Source of the DNA: Bradyrhizobium sp. OK095
Lineage (GTDB): Bacteria; Pseudomonadota; Alphaproteobacteria; Rhizobiales; Xanthobacteraceae
Length of the DNA: 64,000 nucleotides
Direction: 5' to 3'
Assembly: GCF_900109945.1 (NCBI RefSeq)
Contig: NZ_FOBX01000013.1
Coordinates: 1 to 64,000 of the forward strand
The notes under the pieces were generated by a model. It was not told the origin of the DNA. It ran no database searches and was given only the letters and a program-made list of their open reading frames with translations. How positions within the stretch are numbered: the first letter of the stretch is position 1; every line of letters begins with the position of its first letter. This document shows positions 45,986-53,918 of this stretch, piece by piece. A program made the position numbers and the translations under genes.

Positions 45986-47095
45986 TTACTTGTTTTCGAG
46001 CGTTCGCCGCTTTGCCTCGGTATCGATGGTCTCGGCAAGATCAGGATGCCGTGCCATCAGCACGCGGAAATCGACGAGGTCGAGCACCAGCAGCCGCGAC
46101 ACCTTCGTGGTCGAGACATTGGCGCCGCGCATGTTGTTGCCGAGCAACGCCATCTCGCCGAAGAAGGCGCCGTCGCCAAGCTGCACCTTCTTGCCGGGCA
46201 GGTCGACCTCGACCGCACCGGCGGCGATGAAATACATGCAATCACCCTGCGCGCCTTTGCGGATGATCATGGTGCGCGCCGGCAGCTCCATGGTCCGCAG
46301 CATGTGGGTGACGTCGGCGATGGCGGCAGGCCCAAGCGCCGCGAAGAACGGCACCTTGCTGACGGATTCCCAGGTCTTGAGGAAATTGTCGCGCCTTGTT
46401 TCGGCGGCAAAGCCGGTGGCCAAAATACCGGTCCAGAGGCCGAACACGCCGAGGCCGGAGATCATCACCAGCGCCGCCACCATGCGGCCAACCGGCGTGA
46501 CCGGCACGACGTCGCCATAACCCGTCGTCGTCATTGTCACGACCGCCCACCACAGCGCGGCGGGGACGCTGCCAAAGGTCTGCGGCTGCACGTCCCGCTC
46601 CAGGAAATATTCGGCGACGGAGGCCAGGAAGACCACCATCAGGAAGATCACGAGCACGCTGAGCAGCGGCCCCGATTCCAGCACCAGCACGCGGCGGAGC
46701 TGGCGCAGGCCCGGAATGCCCGGCACCACCTTCAGCACCCAGAGCACGCTGAGCAGCCAGGCCGTCTTGGGCTCGAGGCCGAGGAGAAGCGCAACCGGCA
46801 CGGCCAGGGCTCCGATCGCATCGACGATGCCGGCGGAAGAGGACATGTAGAGCGCAAGGCGCCCGGTTCGCGCCATGTGGCGCAGCCGGACCACCCATTC
46901 GAACACGAAATAGGCGAGGCAGATCCACAGCAGGGCATCGACCCAGTGGTGTGCGGTCTCATAGGCCGGGCCGACCGTCAGCAGGACCATGCTGAGCACG
47001 CCGACGGCCACGGCCACATAGGCCGCCTTGGTCATGTTGCGGCCGGTCGTGGCGGCCGCGAACTGGGCCAGAGCGGAGATCAGCGGCATAGACAT
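45986..47095 (-). CDS. Cyclic-nucleotide-gated potassium channel (MlotiK1-like)
   Basis: 369 residues. Six membrane helices with a non-voltage-sensing S1-S4 part, then the pore: AEYFLERDVQPQTFGSVPAALWWAVVTMTTTGYGDVVP, with the K+ selectivity filter TTGYGD at 190-195. S6 GVFGLWTGILATGFAAE leads into a C-terminal cyclic-nucleotide-binding domain. Its phosphate cassette GDGAFFGEMALLGNNMRGANV keeps the Glu and Arg that grip cAMP, but has Gly and Asn where MlotiK1 has Ser and Thr. The match to MlotiK1, the Mesorhizobium model channel, is close across pore and binding domain. It would open an inner-membrane K+ path on binding cAMP. Confidence 0.92.
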   Translation of the reverse strand: MSMPLISALAQFAAATTGRNMTKAAYVAVAVGVLSMVLLTVGPAYETAHHWVDALLWICLAYFVFEWVVRLRHMARTGRLALYMSSSAGIVDAIGALAVPVALLLGLEPKTAWLLSVLWVLKVVPGIPGLRQLRRVLVLESGPLLSVLVIFLMVVFLASVAEYFLERDVQPQTFGSVPAALWWAVVTMTTTGYGDVVPVTPVGRMVAALVMISGLGVFGLWTGILATGFAAETRRDNFLKTWESVSKVPFFAALGPAAIADVTHMLRTMELPARTMIIRKGAQGDCMYFIAAGAVEVDLPGKKVQLGDGAFFGEMALLGNNMRGANVSTTKVSRLLVLDLVDFRVLMARHPDLAETIDTEAKRRTLENK

Positions 47096-47189
47096 CGGGG
47101 AAGGCGGCTCGGTTTTGGCGGTCCCGGCTGGGACCTCAATGCCAAAATGCCCGCCCGGGCAGGGGCCGTCAACGATCGGCGCCGGGGCG

Positions 47190-47408
47190 CTACCTGAAAT
47201 GTGGCGGCTCGTCGTAGCCCCGGCGGTTGCTGAAAAACAGGAGCATCATCAAGCCGATGCCGACGACGATGGAGAAACCCGCCCCCAGCGCCAGTGCCAC
47301 ATAGCGTTCCGTCGGGAGCGCCTCCCCCTCGACTGACATTGCCGAATAGGCGAAATAACCGGCAGCAATCAACATTCCCAGAAGGAGTATGACGAGGAGC
47401 GTACGCAT
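47190..47408 (-). CDS. Small membrane protein
   Basis: 72 residues from the ATG at 47408, with GGAGAA 7 nt upstream. Two hydrophobic helices (about 3-20 and 34-55, LLVILLLGMLIAAGYFAYSA and a glycine-rich second one) separated by a short acidic loop, then a polar tail NRRGYDEPPHF. No family recognised. It lies 94 nt upstream of the channel gene on the same strand. Such two-helix proteins are often small regulators of a membrane partner, but no partner can be named. Confidence 0.72.
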   Translation of the reverse strand: MRTLLVILLLGMLIAAGYFAYSAMSVEGEALPTERYVALALGAGFSIVVGIGLMMLLFFSNRRGYDEPPHFR

Positions 47409-47528
47409 GGCGCGTTCTCCGGTTGTATCCGGGAACAAACAGTTGTGGCCGGGGAGGGTTCCCGAATTCAACCCGATGATTCGGGAAATATCGGCAAAGC
47501 TTCGCTGGAAGGCCTTGGAATCGATAGG

Positions 47529-48977
47529 TCAGGCACTCTGAGCTGTCTTCACCACCACGACATTACTCTCGTCGTGCTGGGAAGGGGCAGTATCCTGGGC
47601 GACCTTGTCGGCATCGGCGCAATGGCGTTTGAGATAGTCACGGCGCATGCCGATCTCGTCACGGACGAACTCATAGCCGAGCTTGAAGGTGTCGAGCCCG
47701 TCGGTACTGATCGTGCCGTCCCGCAAGCCGATAACCGCGCCGCGCAAAATGCCCTCGAGCTCGTCCTGGAGACATTCGAGCTGGTCCAGTGAATGGGCGT
47801 GCTCGATGCGTTCGCCGATGTCGAGGACGGCGGTAGAAAGCTCGCCAGCTTTCTCCGGCGCGATCCTTGTGATCTTGGCGTAGATCGCCGCGAAGATCGA
47901 GCCGATGACGCTGAGCGCGGCGGCGCCGAGATACATCAGGTCGCTGTATTTATCCATGAACGATTTGGTGTCGTCGTTGATGTAGTCGGCCGCGCCCTGA
48001 TGCGCCATCACGTAGGCGTCCTTCTCGACGGAGGCCGGCTCGATCCTGCTGGCAAAACCGTTGTCGAGCCCGAGGGCGGACTTGTTCTCGTAAACGATGC
48101 GCGCGAGATCCCCGGCCGTGGTCGCCGACATCCTGGATTGCGCGACCAGCAGCCATTCGAGCCCGATCGTCTCGAGGTCGTCGTCGGGAATTTCAGGCGA
48201 GGCCGACAGCGTGCCTGCCGTCAGCGTCTCGTCGGAAATACCCGGGAATCTGCGTGCCAGCGCCTTGGTCTCGTCGATTGCATTCAGTGTGAAGCCGCCG
48301 CGTTTGGCGACCTGCTCATAGCCTTTGTCCCGCACTGCCTTCGAGGCGTGGACGACCGCGATCACCGCGCCGAAGCCGCTGGCCGGGGCGAACAGCTTGT
48401 CGAGCGTTGCGCCCTGCGGCGCCATCTGGATCATCTTCGCGGCATCAGGCCCGTCGGGAATGTCGAGGATGCTGCGCGCGAAGGCGAGCGAGGATTCGTT
48501 CTCGGCGAGGACGGCGACCTTCTTCTTCTTGAGCTCGGCAAGCGACTTGATCTTCTTGTTGCCCGGACCGAGCAGGAGCACGAGATCATGCTCGAGGATT
48601 GCGAGCGTGCGCGCCCGCAGCGGCACCTTGGCGTCGGTGCGTAGCACGGCGAGATCGGCCTGCTTGCGGTCGAACTGCGCCAGCGCCTTGGCATTGTCGG
48701 GGCTGTTGACGATCTTGATCCGGAAGCGCGAGGCGTTGGTCTTGAGCAGCGCGGCGAGCTTGGCGGCGAACAGCGCTTCGTCGCTGTTGGGGGCGCCGAC
48801 GGCAAAGGTCAGCGTCTCCGAATTGTGCAGCCAGGTGCGGCCCGCCCAGACGGTGGCAAGCGACAACAGAAGGGTCAGCACGACGTACAGAAAGACCTGC
48901 TGCTGATTGGTCTTGATCACCTTGGGGCGCCGCGGCGGCGGCTCGATCGGCGATGAAGTGGGGCCTTCAGTACTCAT
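47529..48977 (-). CDS. TAXI family (TRAP-associated) solute-binding-like membrane protein
   Basis: 482 residues. A proline-rich N terminus and one membrane helix (about 28-47) anchor a large periplasmic domain of the TAXI/NMT1-like binding fold (LTFAVGAPNSDEALFAAKLAALLK, LAVLRTDAKVP, KKKVAVLAENES, VIAVVHASKAV). A second helix at about 355-375 (LMYLGAAALSVIGSIFAAIYA) is followed by a ~100-residue charged helical cytoplasmic tail. Ordinary TAXI receptors are soluble and work with a fused TRAP permease; none is adjacent. The two-helix architecture suggests a sensor or a tethered receptor. Confidence 0.82.
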   Translation of the reverse strand: MSTEGPTSSPIEPPPRRPKVIKTNQQQVFLYVVLTLLLSLATVWAGRTWLHNSETLTFAVGAPNSDEALFAAKLAALLKTNASRFRIKIVNSPDNAKALAQFDRKQADLAVLRTDAKVPLRARTLAILEHDLVLLLGPGNKKIKSLAELKKKKVAVLAENESSLAFARSILDIPDGPDAAKMIQMAPQGATLDKLFAPASGFGAVIAVVHASKAVRDKGYEQVAKRGGFTLNAIDETKALARRFPGISDETLTAGTLSASPEIPDDDLETIGLEWLLVAQSRMSATTAGDLARIVYENKSALGLDNGFASRIEPASVEKDAYVMAHQGAADYINDDTKSFMDKYSDLMYLGAAALSVIGSIFAAIYAKITRIAPEKAGELSTAVLDIGERIEHAHSLDQLECLQDELEGILRGAVIGLRDGTISTDGLDTFKLGYEFVRDEIGMRRDYLKRHCADADKVAQDTAPSQHDESNVVVVKTAQSA

Positions 48978-49342
48978 GGCAGCACTCTTGGCCTTATTCC
49001 CGGGTGGCGGACGGCTCGCGGATGTGATCGCTGCGCGCGCCCTGTAATTCGTAAACGCCTGAAAAAAGAACGGTATTCTCTGCCGTCGATGATACCGCGA
49101 AGGTTGTGGAATGCAAATTTCGAGCCGAAAATAACCTTACTCAACTCCACCGCGTCGTTTGGTCATCCTATCACCAGTTAGCCACAGTTGGCGATTTTCC
49201 GGTTCCCCCCGGCTGCATTCCGCCGCGGGAGATGTCATAAATCGGAGGCCCGGCGATTTGACCGGTCCAAGAAGAAGTTGCGCTGAACGCTCCAATTTTT
49301 CTTGTCACGTCAATGAGGGCGTCAGCTTTGTCGTTTCCACCC
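48978..49342. other. Non-coding gap between divergent TAXI and DUF3307 genes
   Basis: 365 bp; no supportable gene. It is the shared upstream region of both neighbours. The AT-richer stretch around 49060-49140 is the most promoter-like part. No strong dyad seen. Confidence 0.5.
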
Positions 49343-49729
49343 ATGTCATCGGCGATTCCGATCGAAGCGCTCATTGGCTGGATGCTGCTGCTCACCTTCA
49401 AGCACATCATCGCCGATTTCGTGCTCCAGACCGCCTGGATGGCGCAGGGCAAGGATCAGAAGCACGGCTGGGCCCTGCCGCTTCTGGTGCACTGCCTGAT
49501 TCACCTTGCGGTTGCGCTGCCGCTGATCCTGATCGTGGCTCCTAAATTCTGGTTCGTGGCGTTCATCGATTTCGTCATCCACATCACCATCGACCGCGCC
49601 AAGGGGCTGGTCTCGGCCAATTTCGGTGTCGACCTCGCCCATCCCTGGTTCTGGACCCTGATCGGCGTCGACCAGGCCCTGCACCATCTCACCGGCTTCG
49701 GCCTGTCGATCTTCATGGCGGCGAACTGA
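49343..49729 (+). CDS. DUF3307 membrane protein
   Basis: 128 residues from the ATG at 49343. Membrane helices at about 5-25, 45-75 and 105-125. The motif LTFKHIIADFVLQTAWMAQGKDQ at the start and HCLIHLAVALPL...FIDFVIHITIDRAKG, LIGVDQALHHLTGFGL are characteristic of DUF3307, a His/Asp-rich integral membrane family of unknown activity. Its conserved charged residues inside helices recall lipid- or metal-handling enzymes. No clear ribosome site is visible before the start. Monocistronic. Confidence 0.82.
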   Translation: MSSAIPIEALIGWMLLLTFKHIIADFVLQTAWMAQGKDQKHGWALPLLVHCLIHLAVALPLILIVAPKFWFVAFIDFVIHITIDRAKGLVSANFGVDLAHPWFWTLIGVDQALHHLTGFGLSIFMAAN

Positions 49730-49763
49730 GGCTGGCAGTCGGCTGGAGCGGCTGCCGGGCCGG

Positions 49764-49874
49764 CATGGTTCGAGACGGCGCTCCGCGCCTCCTCACCATG
49801 AGGGGTTAGAATCTTTCAGCAGCAACAGCCCTCATCCTGAGGAGCCCGCCAAAGGCGGGCGTCTCGAAGGATAG
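49764..49874. repeat. Palindromic intergenic repeat (REP-like, family B)
   Basis: Two related hairpin halves: catggttcgagacggcg...cctcaccatgaggg at the left and ccctcatcctgaggag...cgtctcgaaggat at the right, joined by ~25 bp. It is non-coding and unlike the other two repeat types in the window. Confidence 0.8.
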
Positions 49875-50014
49875 TCGCACCACTCCCGTTTCGACCCGCC
49901 CGCGCCCCTCTGATTCGCGGCTCACGCGCAACCACCCCGGGTGACTACCGCCCAGGGTAGTTAACCTTTCATTAGAGAATTGCGCTGCATCTTCCGTGTC
50001 GAGGGAGAACTTAA

Positions 50015-50434
50015 ATGTTTTCAAGCCGCGACGCCTTTGAAAGCGATTTCTGCCCGGTCCGTGACGAACTCCTTGGCGAGATGTATCGCGCCAATGAAAG
50101 TGGCCTGCCGAGGCTGGTTGAGACTGTTACCCCGGACGTCCGCGCCATGCTGGCGCTGTTTTGCTATCGCCGCAGCCATCTGCATTCGCTGGCGGTTGCG
50201 ATCGCAGGCAGCTGTAATGAGCGCGACCTGATCGAGAGCGGCGGCCGTGTCGGCTCGACGCTCTACGCTCTGTCGCGCGAAGGCTCGGCCAAATCGTCGC
50301 CGTCGGTGTCGGGGAGCCGCAAGCCGATCACGCTGTCGACCAAGCCGCTCTCGGTGCTCGCACCGATGGACGACGAGATCGACGACGAAGTCACCGAAGG
50401 CGTTGACGGGATCAGCGAAGCCGTTCCGGCCTAA
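50015..50434 (+). CDS. Hypothetical cytoplasmic protein
   Basis: 139 residues, GGGAGAA well placed before the ATG. The first ~85 residues look folded (FESDFCPVRDELLGEMYRANESGLPRLVETVTPDVRAMLALFCYRRSHLHSLAVAIAGSCNERDLIESGG); the rest is low-complexity with Ser/Pro and a closing acidic stretch DDEIDDEVTEG. No family recognised. No signal peptide or helix for the membrane. Its stop overlaps by 3-4 nt the stop of the convergent YkgJ-type gene. Confidence 0.72.
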   Translation: MFSSRDAFESDFCPVRDELLGEMYRANESGLPRLVETVTPDVRAMLALFCYRRSHLHSLAVAIAGSCNERDLIESGGRVGSTLYALSREGSAKSSPSVSGSRKPITLSTKPLSVLAPMDDEIDDEVTEGVDGISEAVPA

Positions 50435-50754
50435 GGGCCCGCAAGAATCGGCAGTCCAAATTTCCGCCGCGCCATCGCGCATTCGGCGTCGCCCGGCATG
50501 CATGTGCGGCAAACCTCCGGCCGTACTTCATAGATGCCGCAGGCCGTCTGCTTTCCAATCTCTCCCTGCAACGCCGAACAGCGATCGCCCTCGCAGCGCA
50601 TGCCGGATTGACGCGCGTTGACGAGCGTCTCGGGAATCGCGGCAAGCTCCTCGTCGCTCTCGATCGAGAAGCGCGGCCAGTTCTCCGAATAGCCGCAGCA
50701 GGCGCCGCAGCCCTGGCAGCAGGTCGACAGGTCGACGGTTGAGGTCTCGTCCAT
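50431..50754 (-). CDS. YkgJ family cysteine cluster protein
   Basis: 107 residues from the ATG at 50754. Eight or more conserved Cys in the pattern CCQGCGACCGYS, CEGDRCSALQG, CGIYEVRPEVCRTC, the metal- or Fe-S-binding cluster of the YkgJ/Fe-S oxidoreductase-like UPF0153 family. Small cytoplasmic proteins of this type are thought to coordinate zinc or iron-sulfur. It is 4 nt downstream of the WYL regulator gene and co-transcribed with it. Confidence 0.87.
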   Translation of the reverse strand: MDETSTVDLSTCCQGCGACCGYSENWPRFSIESDEELAAIPETLVNARQSGMRCEGDRCSALQGEIGKQTACGIYEVRPEVCRTCMPGDAECAMARRKFGLPILAGP

Positions 50755-50758
50755 CGTC

Positions 50759-51457
50759 TCATGTGTCCTTGGGCGGGCCCCAGACCAGGCTCTGCCGCCA
50801 TCTCGCGCGCAGCACGTCGCGCCGCTCCGGATATCGCTCGTCGAGATAGGTCGCGTCCACGACGCGGTCGGTGCGGAAGCTGCGGAAGTCGCCGCGCAGC
50901 TCGCACCAGGCTGCAAGCAGGCGCACCGCTTCAAGATAGCCGACCGAGATCGGCCAGATCATACGCTCGCTGGGGCGGCCCTGCTCGTCGCGATAGCGCA
51001 GCATGATCTTCTTGCCTTCGTGGATATGAGTGCGCGTGCGCCCCATGTCCAGGCGATCCGGCTCCTTGTTCCAGCTCGGCCGCGCCCGGCTCGCCGGCTC
51101 CAGCACGAAGGGACGCAGGCGCTCGGGCACGGTGTCGGCGATCTTGGCCATCAGATCTTCAGCCGCGCGCGCCAGCGCAGAGTCGGCATGGCCCGCGACC
51201 CATTGTGCGCCCAGCACCGCCGCCTCGATCTCGTCGGGTGTCAGCATCAAGGGCGGCAGGTCGAAACCCTTTTCCAGGATGTAGCCCATGCCGGCTTCGC
51301 CGCGGATCGGCACGCGCTGCCCCATCAGCGTTGCGATGTCGCGATAGATCGTGCGCTTCGAGGTCTCGAGCTCGGCCGCGATGGCGTCCGCCGTCAGCGG
51401 CTTACGCGTGCGCCTCAGCACCTGGATGATCTGAAACAGCCGGTCGGCGCGTCTCAT
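50759..51457 (-). CDS. WYL-domain transcriptional regulator (YafY family)
   Basis: 232 residues. N-terminal HTH (IIQVLRRTRKPLTADAIAAELETSKRTIYRDIATLMGQRVPIRGEAG) and a WYL domain (KIMLRYRDEQGRPSERMIWPISVGYLEAVRLLAAWCELRGDFRSFRTDRV). It lacks the extra C-terminal part of the other WYL regulator in this window. Divergent from a small protein gene and a GST-like gene, with an operator-like dyad at 51501-51522 in between. Likely controls both sides; ligand unknown. Confidence 0.92.
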   Translation of the reverse strand: MRRADRLFQIIQVLRRTRKPLTADAIAAELETSKRTIYRDIATLMGQRVPIRGEAGMGYILEKGFDLPPLMLTPDEIEAAVLGAQWVAGHADSALARAAEDLMAKIADTVPERLRPFVLEPASRARPSWNKEPDRLDMGRTRTHIHEGKKIMLRYRDEQGRPSERMIWPISVGYLEAVRLLAAWCELRGDFRSFRTDRVVDATYLDERYPERRDVLRARWRQSLVWGPPKDT

Positions 51458-51500
51458 GACAATTCTCTTATCGTGGGCGGGTCAGGAAACGGCGTGTTGA

Positions 51501-51522
51501 TGCTGACAGGATGTTGGCAGCA
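51501..51522. promoter_or_regulatory. Operator-like dyad of WYL regulator 2
   Basis: Near-perfect inverted repeat (tgctgac at the left, ggcagca at the right, one mismatch) around aggatgtt. The core ctgaca-ggatgt is shared with the site at 44017 near the other WYL regulator. Lies 44 nt upstream of the regulator start and 48 nt before the small protein gene. Confidence 0.65.
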
Positions 51523-51569
51523 GGGGGGTTCTATACCGGGACAAGACATCGACTGAAGGGGATTTGTCC

Positions 51570-51830
51570 ATGATCATTCCAACCCATTTCGGCCCGGCGG
51601 CTCCGCTGTGGCGGACACAAATGTGGTCCAACTGGGCGTTCGGCCGCCTCGTTTCGCTCGATCTCATGGCCGTCGACCTCCGGTTTGCGCTCGCAAGCGT
51701 GGTGACGCGCTCGCTGATCCAGGCTGCGAACGCGCTGGCCCGCCATGTGATGGGCCGCGCCTGGCGGGGGGCCCGTTTCGCAGAAGATATCACGGCTGCT
51801 GCCACCATGGTGGCAGCAGCCGGCAGATAG
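51570..51830 (+). CDS. Small hypothetical protein
   Basis: 86 residues. AGGGGA sits 8 nt before the ATG, and the codons have the strong G/C third-position bias of real genes here, so I accept it despite no recognised family. Trp-rich start (LWRTQMWSNWAFGRLVSLDLMAVDLRFAL), then a helix with basic residues and an Ala-rich end. No signal peptide. It precedes the GST-like gene by 35 nt, and its last codons overlap a perfect 26-bp palindrome. Possibly under the divergent WYL regulator. Confidence 0.6.
   Translation: MIIPTHFGPAAPLWRTQMWSNWAFGRLVSLDLMAVDLRFALASVVTRSLIQAANALARHVMGRAWRGARFAEDITAAATMVAAAGR
51795..51820. promoter_or_regulatory. Perfect 26-bp palindrome before the GST-like gene
   Basis: Arms of 13 bp (gctgctgccacca / tggtggcagcagc) with no spacer, at the 3' end of the small protein gene and 45 nt upstream of the GST-like start. 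In RNA it could form a hairpin limiting read-through; in DNA it could be a protein-binding site. Confidence 0.6.
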
Positions 51831-51865
51831 GTTCCGTCAACTTTCGCAGGTTCAGGAGAGCTCGC

Positions 51866-52594
51866 ATGATCACGCTTTACGGCTTTGGCACCGGCTTCGG
51901 CCTGCCGGAAATCAGCCCCTTCGTCACCAAGACCGAGGTGCAGCTCAAGATGGCAGGACTGCCCTATCGGAAAGAGCGCGCGATGCCGCCCGCTTCGCCC
52001 AAGGGACAATTGCCGTTCATCGACGACGGCGGCGAGGCGGTGGCCGATTCCACCTTCATCCGCGCCCATATCGAGCGCCGCTATGGCTTCGATTTCGACG
52101 CCGGGCTGTCGTTGCAGGAACGCGCCCAGGCCTGGGCGTTCGAGCGCATGATCGAGCATCACGTTTATTTTGCGCTGGTCGGCGCGCGCTGGGTCGATCC
52201 GGTCAATTTCGCCAAGGGGCCTGCGCATTTCTTCGACGGCGCGCCGGAGCACAATCGCGAGAAGCTGCGGGAGGACGCACAATTCCGCGTCGCCGAGAAC
52301 TATCTGCTCTCCGGCCTCGGCCGCCACGCGCCCGATGACGACGTCGAGCTCGCGGTGCGCTCGCTGTTCGCGCTGTCGGTGCAGCTCGGCGACAAGTCGT
52401 ACCTGATGGGCAGCAAGCCCTGCGGCGTCGATGCCACCGCCTTCGGCGCACTCGCTGGAATTCTGACGCCGTTCTTCGAATCCGGCCTGCGCCAGCGGGC
52501 CGAGGGATTTGCGAACCTCACCGCTTACGTCGATCGCATGATGGACACGTACTATCCGGAGTTCGCCTGGACGCCGCTGCGGCAGGCCGCCTGA
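51866..52594 (+). CDS. Glutathione S-transferase-like protein
   Basis: 242 residues, CAGGAGAG before the ATG. Thioredoxin-like N-terminal domain (TLYGFGTGFGLPEISPFVTKTEVQLKMAGLPYRKE, cis-Pro in KGQLPFIDDGG, and the ADSTFIRAHIE glutathione-site motif), then a helical domain ending in YLMGSKPCGVDATAFGALAGIL. The segment resembles the Tom37/metaxin-like C-terminal GST group rather than classical detoxifying GSTs. It is downstream of the small protein gene in a unit divergent from WYL regulator 2. The terminator at 52624 follows. Confidence 0.88.
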   Translation: MITLYGFGTGFGLPEISPFVTKTEVQLKMAGLPYRKERAMPPASPKGQLPFIDDGGEAVADSTFIRAHIERRYGFDFDAGLSLQERAQAWAFERMIEHHVYFALVGARWVDPVNFAKGPAHFFDGAPEHNREKLREDAQFRVAENYLLSGLGRHAPDDDVELAVRSLFALSVQLGDKSYLMGSKPCGVDATAFGALAGILTPFFESGLRQRAEGFANLTAYVDRMMDTYYPEFAWTPLRQAA

Positions 52595-52623
52595 GGTCGC
52601 TCAAGCGGATCGCACAAAGAAAA

Positions 52624-52648
52624 AGAGCCGGCCTATCGGGCCGGCTCT
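52624..52648. terminator. Bidirectional intrinsic terminator
   Basis: 10-bp stem (52624-52633 with 52639-52648, agagccggcc/ggccggctct) and 5-nt loop. On the minus strand it is followed by TTTTTCTTT, ending the hydroxycinnamate-type operon. On the plus strand it follows the GST-like gene. Confidence 0.9.
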
Positions 52649-52673
52649 CGTCATCTCAAGACTGACGCCTCGC

Positions 52674-53825
52674 TTACTTCACCAGCGTGTACTTGCCGTC
52701 CTTGACCGTGAGCAGGATGCGCGAGCGGTCGTCGAGACCGTAGCGGTCCTTTTCGGTGAAGTTGTAGACACCCTGGCTTGCCGCGATTTCCCGCTCCGAC
52801 AGCAAGGCCTGGCGGATCGCCTCGCGGAATTCCGGCGTGCCGGGTTTTGCGGTTTTCAGCGCCGTCGGGATCACGCGCTTCAGGACCTCGAACGCGTCGT
52901 AGGAATGGCCGGCGAACTGGCTGCGGCTGTTCGGACCGTACTTGCCCTCATAGGCGGTGTTGAGCGCGAGGCCCGGTTTCTTGGTCGCTGCTTCGTCCGG
53001 CTGATCCTCCGGGTCCATCACCGGGCCCGACGCCATCAGCACGCCTTCCGCCGCTTTGCCGGCGATGCGGATGAAATCCATGCTGGCCGCGCCGTGGGTC
53101 TGGTAGATCAGGCCCTGGTAACCGCGCTCGCGGAGCTCGGTCTGCGGCAGCGCGGCGGCGGTGCCGGAGGCGCCGACCAGGATCGCGTCGGGATTGGCAG
53201 CGACGAGCTTCAGCACCTGTCCGGTGACCGAGGTATCGGGGCGCGCGAACCTTTCTTCGTCCGCAAGGGTCATGCCCATCGGCACGCCCTGGGCCTTGAA
53301 GTCGTTGAACCAGAGGTCGCCGTAGCTATCGGAATAGCCGATATAGCCGACGGTCTTCACGCCCTTCGACTTCATGTGCTGGTAGAGCACCTTGCCCATG
53401 ATCGGAATCGGCTGCGGCATCGCCACCGACCACTTCATGCGTTCCGGCGTGATCGGGAATGGCGCGAGGCCGAAATGCGGAATGCCGGCTTCGTTGGCGA
53501 CGTTCGAGACCGCAATGGTCGACGGTGTCAGCGCCGAGCCCATGATGATGTCGGCCTTGGATTCCGTGACGAAGCGCCGCGCATTGGTGGTCGCGGTGGT
53601 GGGATCGCCGCCGTCGTCGAGCACGATCACCTTCAGCGGCACGCCGCCGATCTCCTTCGGTACGAATTCCAGCGCGTTACGCTCGGGAATGCCGAGGGCG
53701 GCACCGGGGCCGGTCGTGGTGGTGGTGATGCCGATGGTGATTCCGGCGGTCTGGGCCAGCGCAGGCAGCGCCGGCAGGGCAAGCGTCGCCGCGGTGATGG
53801 CGGCGGTCAGGTAAAAGCGTTTCAT
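52674..53825 (-). CDS. ABC substrate-binding protein for aromatic acids (CouP/LivJ-like)
   Basis: 383 residues. Signal peptide to residue 24 (LTAAITAATLALPALPALAQ). Mature part is a type I receptor (TIGITTTTTGPGAALGIPERNALEFVPKEIGGVPLKVIVLDDGGDPTTATTNARRFV, IMGSALTPSTIAVSNVANEAGIPHFGLAPF). The lengthy similarity to branched-chain amino acid receptors together with its position at the end of a feruloyl-CoA synthase operon points to a hydroxycinnamate or other aromatic acid ligand, like CouP of Rhodopseudomonas. ABC permease genes are not in the window. A 93-nt gap separates it from the thioesterase gene. Confidence 0.9.
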   Translation of the reverse strand: MKRFYLTAAITAATLALPALPALAQTAGITIGITTTTTGPGAALGIPERNALEFVPKEIGGVPLKVIVLDDGGDPTTATTNARRFVTESKADIIMGSALTPSTIAVSNVANEAGIPHFGLAPFPITPERMKWSVAMPQPIPIMGKVLYQHMKSKGVKTVGYIGYSDSYGDLWFNDFKAQGVPMGMTLADEERFARPDTSVTGQVLKLVAANPDAILVGASGTAAALPQTELRERGYQGLIYQTHGAASMDFIRIAGKAAEGVLMASGPVMDPEDQPDEAATKKPGLALNTAYEGKYGPNSRSQFAGHSYDAFEVLKRVIPTALKTAKPGTPEFREAIRQALLSEREIAASQGVYNFTEKDRYGLDDRSRILLTVKDGKYTLVK

Positions 53826-53918
53826 CTATTGTTCCTCCCTTTACGTGTTTCTTTGAAAGCAGAAATCGGGGGGTAATTCAGCCCCCTCTTTTGGCGATGC
53901 GGCGATTTAGTTCCGGAT

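Noticed and set aside
49806..50024. Minus-strand open frame of 72 codons
   Set aside because: Half of it is the REP-like element and the rest overlaps the promoter of the gene at 50015.
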